This document shows positions 56,443 to 64,000 of a stretch of 64,000 nucleotides of DNA, one piece after another. This DNA comes from Brachionus manjavacas (Eukaryota; Rotifera; Eurotatoria; Ploima; Brachionidae), in the NCBI GenBank assembly GCA_019054805.1, contig JAHQIY010000017.1:124001-188000 (forward strand), given 5' to 3'. Position 1 is the first letter of the stretch. Each line of letters opens with the position of its first letter. The notes beneath the pieces are model-generated. The model worked only from the letters and a program-made list of their open reading frames with translations, was not told where the DNA came from and did no database searches. A program made the position numbers and the translations under genes.

Positions 56443-57648
56443 GTAGTAGTAGTAGTATAAAAGCTGTGGGAGACTTGAGTCTCTAAGTAGTGGCGCACGT
56501 AGACGCCCCACAATAAACAGCCAGTTGCCAATATTTTTAAATTACTTATTTTTACATATTTATAATTAACTTTTTTTTTTTTTAAATAGTTTAAATAACC
56601 TATTATTAGATACAAGAAAAATTTTTTAAACTTTGAATTAAACAAACATTTTTTATAAATAATTTTTTTCTTCTTTTTTTTTTTTTTCATCTCAGTAACT
56701 TGTCAACTCTTTTTTTAAAAATGTTTGTATTTGTGACGCTCTTTGTCGCCGCATCAAGAGTGTTCCAATTTCCGGCTGTCCGATTAGTGAAGAAATTATG
56801 ACGGACTCCACAATTGCGCACCAGCTGTCTCTCGATTGACATTTTACCTCGCCTGGTACCGCTCGTCGGGCTGTCTAGAAGATTTGAAGCAAGTAATTGA
56901 CATTCATGAATTAGCTCAACTCTGTCGTGTCCGTGTTGAATCTTGTGGAGCTGGATCAGATCGCCACGTCTACGTCTATCTTCAAGTGTCGTCCAACCAA
57001 GAGCTTCTCGTCTTTCCAAATACGGCTTGGACTTAAGCCCTGGAACTAGCTTAGAGAATTTCCTTTGTACTCGTTCAAGGATATCTATGTCACCACGTCG
57101 ATAAGGGTTCCAAGCGCCTACCGCAAACTCGAGATGAGGTCTGACGAACGACTTGAACAGTAAGTTAACAAGCCGATGATTGAAAATTTTAAAAGTGTTT
57201 TTTAATCTGTAGGCTGCTATCATTGCTTTAGCTGCTGCTTGCTTACACTGCTCGCTTGACTTGAGATCACTAGTGATAATAATTCCAAGATCGCGTTCTT
57301 TTCTGGATTTGGAGAGTAATTGACCATTCATTGTATAATCATGGCTCTCATTATCAGCTCCAATGTGCATGACTTCACATTTCTCTTCATTGAAGCTCAT
57401 TTTCCACATCACCGACCATTCAACCAAATTGTCAAGATCCTGCTGAAGTTCTCTCGTATCTCTGTCGGCTCGTTGAACGGATTTCATTAGCTTTGTGTCG
57501 TCAGCATAAAGTTTACAAATAGATTTATATGCCTCAGGCAAATCATTGATGAAGATGACGAACAGAAGTGGGCCTAGGACCGAGCCCTGAGGCACACCAC
57601 TTGTAACTGGCTTCCATTCGGATACTACATCACCAACTAGAGGGATGT
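56443..57648 (-). mobile_element. CR1/jockey-like LINE inserted in the RTE-type LINE
   Basis: The minus-strand frame down to 56687 encodes about 320 residues of RT without a stop: SGVPQGSVLGPLLFVIFIND, the intact catalytic box LYADDTKLM, ERDLGIIITSDLKSS, FVRPHLEFAVGAWNP, LERVQRKFSKLVPGL and the C-terminal FFTNRTAGNWNTL. The first RT motifs and the endonuclease are missing (5' truncation at 57648). A possible 6-bp target duplication GTGAAT lies at 56437-56442 and 57649-57654. The 3' UTR ends in the folded segment 56521-56463 and (TAC)n. Its open frame makes it the youngest LINE in the window. Confidence 0.82.
56463..56521 (-). repeat. LINE 3'-terminal structure, copy 5 ((TAC)n family)
   Basis: The outer stem GCTGT/ACAGC encloses a GTGG-type hairpin and GAGACT-CA-AGTCTC, followed by (TAC)n at 56458-56443. 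Confidence 0.55.
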
Positions 57649-57884
57649 GTGAATTTGATAGGAAAAGCCTTAACACCTTCCACACGGGAAGCCTGCAAAG
57701 AATTCTCGGGATACACTGGTCTGAGAAATTGTCGAAAGCTGACCTATACGGAAGAACAAATTCCGAGCCATTAAGTCAATTCATTAAGAACAAAAGATTG
57801 CGATGGCTTGGGCATACATTTAGAATGAAAGAAACACGGATACCAAAAAGAGTAGAGATGGGTCTTAACTTAACTAATTTAGTT

Positions 57885-58300
57885 TAGTCGGCTAAAAATA
57901 AGTCGACTAATTTTTAGTTAACTAATTTTTAGCCGACTAATTTTTAGTTCACTTATTTTTAGTTAACTAATTTTTAGTCGACTAGTTTTTAGTTAACTAA
58001 TTTTTAGTCGACTTGTTTTTAGCTAACTAAATTTTAGTCGGCTTATTTTTAGCTAACTAAAATTTAGCCAACTAGCTTTTAGCTAACTAATTTTTAGTCG
58101 ACTTGTTTTTAGCTAACTAAAATTTAGCCAACTAGCTTTTAGTTAACTAATTTTTAGTCGACTAGTTTTTAGTTAACTAAAATCTAGTCGACTAGTTTTT
58201 AGTTAACTAAAATTTAGTCGACTAGTTTTTAGTTAACTAAAATTTAGTCGACTAGTTTTTAGTTAACTTATTTTTAGTCAACTTAATTTTAGTTTAGTCG
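57885..58300. repeat. Left subterminal array of 15-bp palindromic units
   Basis: Roughly 27 units. AGTTAACT and AGTCGACT (with AGCTAACT, AGCCGACT variants) alternate every 15 bp, joined by T/A-rich linkers such as AATTTTT. The matching right array is inverted. In hAT elements subterminal repeats are transposase binding sites. Confidence 0.85.
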
Positions 58301-58549
58301 AATTAGTTAGACTAAGAGTACAAAAAATGTGTGAATCAGATATCTCGGGACTAGTATTATATTAAGTAAAAAATAGTTTTAGTGGGAGGAGTGAGATATC
58401 TTAGTGAGACAATTTAGGGTTTACAGGAAATTATAGGGTAAGCCAGATATAAGGGGAATCGTAAAGAAAAAAATAAAATTTTAAAAAACATTTATTTAAC
58501 TTTTTTTAATGGAAATTTTAATATTATAGAAGAAAAAATACATACAATC

Positions 58550-58612
58550 AAATACAAAAAAAAATCAAAAAAAAAAATAAAAAAAAAAATAAAAAAAAAT
58601 AAAAAAAAAAAT
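58550..58612. repeat. A-rich low-complexity tract
   Basis: Runs of A interrupted by single T or TC, inside the hAT element just beyond the 3' end of the transposase. Confidence 0.6.
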
Positions 58613-58629
58613 AATCAACTAGTACAAAC

Positions 58630-60619
58630 TCATAAATCTTTGTTTTCATATAAGAACATTATTTTTTCAAAGTTTGCTTTTGAAAGCCTATTTCTTCGAT
58701 CCCAGAGCTGATAACCAGCATGAGAAAACAATCTTTCACTCGGAACGCTGGTTGCCGGAGCAGCTAGAATTACACTTGCCAAAATAGACAATATCGGATA
58801 CTCATAAATATTGTTTTTCCAAAAGGCTATAGCATCTTCATTCTTATCATTATTTAGATAACTTTTTATTTCTTTTTTAATGTCGAAAATTTCTTCATCT
58901 GTTTCCTCAGTATCTCAATCTGAATCAAAATTTAATTTTTTTGTTAATTGTCTTTCTCTCTCTTTAATTTTTTTCTTTAGACTTGATATCTTTTCGTCAT
59001 ATCTTTTCGTCTTAAATAAGTTAATTAAAAAGTTTTTTGCTAGTTTTAGACAATTATTTCTGCTTAATACATTAGTGATAAATTGAAATTTTTTATAAAA
59101 AGGATGCAAAAATGTAGCTGATAAAAGAAAATCATTTGATTCTAAATCATAGTTGTTTAAATATTCATCATAATAACCTTTTAACGCATTTTTTATGTTT
59201 TTTTCGAAAGTTGAGTTATTATTTTTTATTCTTAACTTCATTTCAATATACTTAAAACCTGGAACGATCATTGAACTAGTTACATAATTTTCTCCAGATA
59301 AAGTTTCACTAACTTTATCAAAAATGGACAGGACATTAATTAATTCTTCTAGATAAGCTAGTTCATTTCTAGTTAAAAGATTTATTTTAAATTGCTTATA
59401 TTCTTGCCTATGAAAAATTGTTTCTATAAAAGAATGAAGTGTGAAAATTCTTTTTACCATCGCAAAAGTAGAATGCCAGCGTGTTTTTACATCTTGGACA
59501 AGGTTCAGAATCTTAGTTTCCCCTTTTTGCTGCTCTTCGAGCAATTCTTTCAGCTGAGTGGAGTGATTAAACGAGCAGACAATACTTCTACATTTTAAAA
59601 GAATTTTACCCACTGAATAATTACTGATATCAGGTTGAATTAGCTCACTTTCTTCATTAAATTTTGCAAGATCTTCACATTTCTCGATAAATTTTTTTAC
59701 TATCAACTGTAAGACATGACCTATGCACCTAATTGGCTCATGATTTAAATCCATATCTAAAACTGCTCTTCGAATGTTCGAAGCATTATCGGAGACAATT
59801 GAAAAAATTTTACCTTTCAAATTAAATTTTTCTAAGACCTCAATAATAGAAGATTCTAAATTTTCTGCAGTGTGACCACCAACTAAGTTACTAAAGTTTA
59901 AGCAATATGTTTTAAGCTTAAAGTTATCAAAAAATGACAAGTTAAGCTAAAATAGCTATAGTTTTGGCAAGATGTCCAGCTATCTGTAGTAAGACTTAAA
60001 AAATCAACTGAAATAAGTTTGGTTAAGAGTTCTTGTTTTTTTCTTTGATAAATTTCATCCAAAATGGATCTTAATTTTTTCTTGTCGGTAATTTATAGTC
60101 CTTATTCAATAATAAAATAAATTCCTTAAAATGTGAATTTTCTACAATTGAAAAAGGTAAAAAACAAAAAATTTAAAAAAACAAAAGGGCTCTATCTGCT
60201 TTTTCTTGTTCTAAATTTTCTGATGAGTAAATTTTTCTTTGTTTTTTGGCAATTTTTATCCCGTGTTTTACCTCTAAATGATAGTCGAGATTGGTTTTTG
60301 CTGAAGTCTTTTGATAATATTTTAGAATGTTATCTTTTTTGCATTCTAAACATTGCAACATTTGGACAACAATATTATCTTTTTGTAGTATGCCAACTTC
60401 CTCGAAGAAAATATTTTGCCCTTGAAGATTCGGATCCATCGAAGAGGTTTCCTCAACATGAAAACTTTCGTTTGAAATTGTATTTGATTGAGTCGGCTGA
60501 ACATCTGATGCTTGCGTTTGTAAATTTGAGTCGTTGTAATTTTCCTGAAGAAATTCATCCATTCTAGAGTTTTCTCCTAAGATCGATGCAACGCTTGTTC
60601 TCATTCTTTTATTAGACAT
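58630..60619 (-). pseudogene. hAT transposase (BED-finger type), broken
   Basis: The N-terminal part (60619-60176) has a Ser/Asn-rich lead and a BED-like zinc finger (CLECKKDN...YHLEVKHGI). The middle has TTDSWTSCQNYSYFSLT (catalytic region), FSIVSDNASNIRRAV and CIGHVLQLIV, VKTRWHSTF. The C-terminus after 58915 has YPILSILASVILAAPATSVPSERLFS, the hAT dimerisation domain, ending at 58630. It is inactivated by an in-frame stop at 60173-60175, a frameshift in an A run near 60077, another near 59945 and a TGA at 58915-58917. Decay is light otherwise. Confidence 0.88.
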
Positions 60620-61739
60620 TTTAAATTTTTTATTGTATTTTTAGTAAAAATTTTAAATTTGATTTTGGAAATTAATTGATTGTTTTTTATTTAAAATTAA
60701 CATTCCCTTATTTAGACAGTTATAATTTTTTTGTGAGAAAACTTTTTTAAGGAGGATAGGTAAAAAAACCAGATTTTATTAAGTTAAGCCTAAAAGAATC
60801 ATTAACGGAAATTCTAGTTTTTATCTTTCTATATTCTATTGGTTGATTGATAGGACAAGAATTTCAATTATTTACCTGTTTACTCTTTAATTTTTAACCA
60901 ATAAAATCAATGATTCAATAAATCTTTTATTGATAATTTAATCATATTTAATTTTTTTACTCCGTATTTACTCGGAGTACTTCCAACGAAATAAACGATC
61001 TTGACTTGTAATTGATATTTCAAAATTTTCTTTTCATATTGAGTTTTTAGTGCAATATTAAAAAAAATAAAATTGGAATAGAAAATATAAAACTTTTTGA
61101 CTGGATAAAATAATCTCTGTTTTAATTATAAACTGGCGTGAAGTTTTCACGTGAATTAATCAATTAAGTGAATTAGTTAGAAAAATATTCAATTTTTTTT
61201 CTTTTTATTCAATAAAAAATTAATTGAATTGTATTGAATTATTATTTGAATAAGACAATGAGACTGATTATAAAAAAAGTGAATTGATTGACAATTTTTT
61301 TATTGAATATAAAGTGAGTAAAACACAAAGCTAAGTAAAAAAACAAAATTTATTTATATTTATTTAATTTTATTTAATTAAAGTTTAAGCCCCATGGACA
61401 AATAAAATTGAATCATAGAGATAAGAGAATAAAAAAGTGAATAAAAACAAAACCGAATAAAAGTATAAAAATTGAATTAACAAAAAGTTTAGAAAATGAG
61501 TTAGATTTTTAATTAATTAATTTGTGTTCGAATTCTTTTAACATTTCGGATCTTTAAAAAAATATTTAAAAAATTTCAGAAATACTAAAATTACAATGGT
61601 GAAAGGAGTTTTACTACTCAAAGCCATTTAAAATAAAAAACAAAAAAATTATCTAAATTTATTTTAAGATTTAGTCTTAATTAAAAATATCAGTAAAAAT
61701 TTTCCCTAAAAAGTTTGAATGTAAAATAAAAACTTTAGT

Positions 61740-62178
61740 CATAAATTTTAGTTAAGTTGACTAAAAACAAGTTAACTAAATTTTAGTTGACTAAAAATAA
61801 GTTAACTAAATTTTAGTTGACTAAAAATAAGTTAACTAAAATTCAGTCGACTAGTTTTTAGTTAACTAAAATTTAGTCGACTAAAAATAAGTTAACTAAA
61901 AACTAGTCGACTAAATTTTAGTTAACTAAAAACTAGTCGACTAGATTTTAGTTAACTAAAATTTAGTCGACTAAAAATTAGTTAACTAAAAGCTAGTTGG
62001 CTAAATTTTAGTTAGCTAAAAACAAGTCGACTAAAAATTAGTTAGCTAAAAGCTAGTTGGCTAAATTTTAGTTAGCTAAAAATAAGCCGACTAAAATTTA
62101 GTTAGCTAAAAACAAGTCGACTAAAAATTAGTTAACTAAAAACTAGTCGACTAAAAATTAGTTAACTAAACTAAAGAG
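61740..62178. repeat. Right subterminal array of 15-bp palindromic units
   Basis: About 28 units of alternating AGTTAACT and AGTCGACT-type motifs at 15-bp steps, inverted relative to the left array. Confidence 0.85.
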
Positions 62179-62432
62179 AAAACTCCCATCACTAAAAAAG
62201 AGCCCTTCAATGGACACCTCAAGGGCGACGTAAGGTAGGACGGCCAGCAGTAACATGGTGGTCAACAACCACGAAATGGGAATTACATGGGGAGAAGCAA
62301 GGGTAAAGGCAAAAGATCGACTTGAGTGGAAATCAAAAGTAATGACCCTATGCTCCATAAAGAGTGAATAAGGAAAAAAAAATTGAAACGTTACAATATT
62401 AAAATTATATTTTTGATCCAATGTTTTTAATA

Positions 62433-62960
62433 TACAGTATGTTGCAAAAGTCTAGAATATATTTTTGTAAACAAAATAATTGCTTTTATGCATATATTTG
62501 AAAAAAAATAAAGCGGCTTTTTTTTTATTTTTTATTTGCCATCAATCCAAAAACAAAAATAAAAATCAGAATCAAAAATTAATTAAAGAATAAAACGGTC
62601 CAAAAGTTTAGAAATCTTCACAGTTTAATATTTGAAATGACCGCTTTAGACGTTTTAACAAGTTAAATAAGATAAAATAAAATAAAAAAATGTGTGAAAA
62701 TTAAAAAAAGGCAAATAAGTAAAAAAAAAATTAAAAACTGTAAGAGGAAAGACATGTTTAAACATTCGATAGTTCAGCAAAAAAAGAAAAAATTGTTAGG
62801 TGTTATTACACAATGGAGTTGGATATTCGATATATCCAACTGGAACAGAATGACTAATCCTGCCCTGATACATCTCTCACTGAACTCAAAAAGTCGATTT
62901 GAGACTGTTAGTAGTTAAAGTTTATTCAAAGCTTCTTATTAATATTGGAGGGGTTATCAT
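62433..62960 (+). mobile_element. Tc1/mariner-type end fragment
   Basis: TA followed by CAGTATGTTGCAAAAGTCTAGAA at 62433 resembles the ends of the MITE at 47006-47287. A related inner repeat, GTCCAAAAGTTTAGAAATC, lies at about 62598, in the direct-repeat layout of some Tc1 ends. The other end and a transposase were not found. Confidence 0.45.
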
Positions 62961-62969
62961 ATTTCAGCT

Positions 62970-64000
62970 TCAAAATTCCCTAACAAACTTACTTGCCTCC
63001 CTACTTCGAGTTATTCCTAGCCCATCCCAATTAGCTCCAAGAAAACTTAGTTTCTTAACCGGATTTAACACGGATTTGAGCGTATTGAGCACCCACCCTG
63101 CATTCTTTAGTTTTGCCCTTAGCACATCCAGAAGAACTTGGAGCTTTTTTCTTTCTGGATGTGCAATTATGAGGTCGTCCAGATGCCCGTATGTGAACTG
63201 GGTATACTTTTTGATGAATTTTAGTACACAGTTCAGCAGCATTTGCTGGATATAGGGTGCTATGCTCAACCCGAAGGGCATTCGAGTGAAGTTAAAGAAC
63301 TCCCCCCCATACCCGAAGGTGGTGACAAATTTACTTTTGGGGTGGAGTTCAATATTAAAGAAGGCCTGCTTAAAGTCTATTTTGCTGTACCAGAGATGTT
63401 TTGGCCACTTTATTTCTTGGACCACTTGGTACAGGGACTTTAGCGCAAATTTGGGGGCCTCTATTATTTTGGTAAGTGCCGAAAAGTCGGCTATTGGTCT
63501 CACCTTGGAGCCGGGTCTCCTAACTAAGAAGAAAGTTCCGCAATAACGGGGTACTTTCTTGTGGGGGGCTTTCTCGATGATACCTGTTCTAAGGAGGGAG
63601 AATAAGACTTGGTCTCTGTCGGAATCTTTGGCCTTGATTTTGTGCTGGACAACTTTTGTCCGAGCACAACCCCCTTTAGTCCATATTCTAAGCCCGTCTT
63701 TCAGTTTAGCATAAAGGGCTTTAGGGACTGGAAATTCAGCGTGGAATTGCTGTATAGAAGTCGTTGGTGCGAAATATGCATCCACTTCGACCTTAGGTGA
63801 GGGGCTTTCCGACAACATTAGAGGCCTAAAACGTACAGATAGACTGTCGCCAGGAGATGAAATTGATTGGACGGGATTGGTGGTGGCATTAGGAAGAGGT
63901 GATGGCTGATGTGGACCAGGAGTTCTTGGCTCCTCTAGTTCTTCGGGTTCTTCCTGAAGGTCCTCTTCGGATTCTTCAGGAATAGCCTCATACCCTCCCG
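62970..64000 (-). mobile_element. Retroelement reverse transcriptase, DIRS- or LTR-like, cut by window edge
   Basis: The minus-strand frame is open from the window edge (64000) to 62970. An acidic Pro-rich lead is followed by RT motifs: FFLVRRPGSKVRPIADFSAL, WYSKIDFKQAFFNIEL, FTRMPFGLSIAPYIQQ, the catalytic box YGHLDDLIIA, and NAGWVLNTLKSVLNPVKKLSFLG. The KS...P...FLG ending is typical of DIRS-type RT but also occurs in LTR elements, so the class is open. The frame stops right after the palm/thumb without RNase H, and the sequence beyond is unrelated, so the 3' part is lost. The upstream part lies outside the window. Confidence 0.75.

Larger units (their letters stand above)
57853..62194 (-). 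mobile_element. hAT transposon, 4342 bp, with 8-bp target duplication
   Basis: The ends are TAGAGATGGG (57853) and CCCATCACTA (to 62194), hAT-type inverted repeats. AAAAAGAG flanks both sides (57845-57852, 62195-62202), the 8-bp duplication typical of hAT, and the RTE-type LINE resumes exactly after it. Inside are a broken transposase gene on the minus strand and two long inverted arrays of 15-bp units. Confidence 0.92.
55620..62372 (+). mobile_element. RTE/CFDP2-type LINE, split by two later insertions
   Basis: Three pieces in one orientation rebuild the order of one reverse transcriptase. 55620-56436: GEQVGFRRGRGCIDQIFTLR, LNFKKAFDSIHRETLWAILR, LPQKIVNLIKIFYEKFE, and FADV in place of the catalytic FADD. 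57649-57852: SLQRILGIHWSEKLS, LRWLGHTFRM. 62203-62372: ALQWTPQGRRKVGRPAVTWW, TWGEARVKAKDRLEWKSKVM, then stop. The gaps are the CR1-like LINE and the hAT element. Several frameshifts, 5' end missing. Clade name tentative. Confidence 0.8.

Noticed and set aside
57885-58300. Regular repeats that could suggest a CRISPR array
   Set aside because: The 15-bp units have no unique spacers, the genome is animal, and the matching inverted array marks them as transposon subterminal repeats.

Overview
The window is nuclear DNA of an invertebrate animal. It is very AT-rich, the genes have short introns (often about 50-70 bp) with GT/AG borders, tRNA genes are dispersed, and the gene set is metazoan (spliceosomal BRR2, CLPTM1, SMARCAD1, MPC2, an SLC7 transporter, a rhodopsin-type neuropeptide GPCR, a claudin-like protein). 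The composition and the mix of mobile elements would fit a monogonont rotifer, but the sequence alone does not prove the species.

Layout, left to right. 1-2.4 kb: AT-rich DNA with a decayed non-LTR reverse transcriptase and a decayed Merlin/ISXO2-type transposase. 2.4-4.0 kb (-): three-exon GPCR. 6.6-7.7 kb (+): orphan four-exon gene behind a perfect RFX X-box. 7.9-10.5 kb: SLC7 transporter (-, five exons) between two inverted copies of tRNA-Arg(TCT). 13.7-14.3 kb: 5'-truncated LINE. 14.9-21.5 kb (+): intronless, GC-rich BRR2. 21.8-22.6 kb: fold-back element. 24.6-26.3 kb: LINE relics. 26.7-28.8 kb (-): CLPTM1, seven exons. 31.0-36.8 kb (-): SMARCAD1, eight exons, one intron holding a LINE end and a second fold-back element. 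36.8-39.5 kb (+): tandem pseudokinase/propeller-like protein, starting 18 bp from the SMARCAD1 start codon. 40-43.4 kb: hAT relic, orphan ORF, tRNA-type SINE, LINE end and a duplicated tRNA-Gly block. 43.8-49.3 kb: DUF4326 protein, orphan single-pass membrane protein, claudin-like protein, tRNA-Val. 50-53.2 kb: RT relic, second tRNA-Gly block carrying a 507-bp insertion, truncated LINE. 53.5-53.9 kb: MPC2. 55.6-62.4 kb: nested transposons. 63-64 kb: a reverse transcriptase that runs off the right edge.

The host genes look like an ordinary housekeeping and membrane-protein neighbourhood; no operon or shared pathway links them. The less expected material is in the mobile DNA and in a few orphan genes. 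Six LINE 3' ends can be drawn with one outer stem enclosing hairpins, with paired base changes, followed by a trinucleotide tail. A 4.34-kb hAT element has a perfect 8-bp target duplication and two inverted arrays of 15-bp palindromic units. Two fold-back elements share ends and an 18-bp core but carry different short-repeat arrays. The best protein candidates for something new are the double pseudokinase at 36772-39462 and the X-box gene at 6686-7729.

Exon borders were joined by hand from splice motifs, reading frame and known family sequence; every multi-exon model given keeps frame. No database search or folding program was run.
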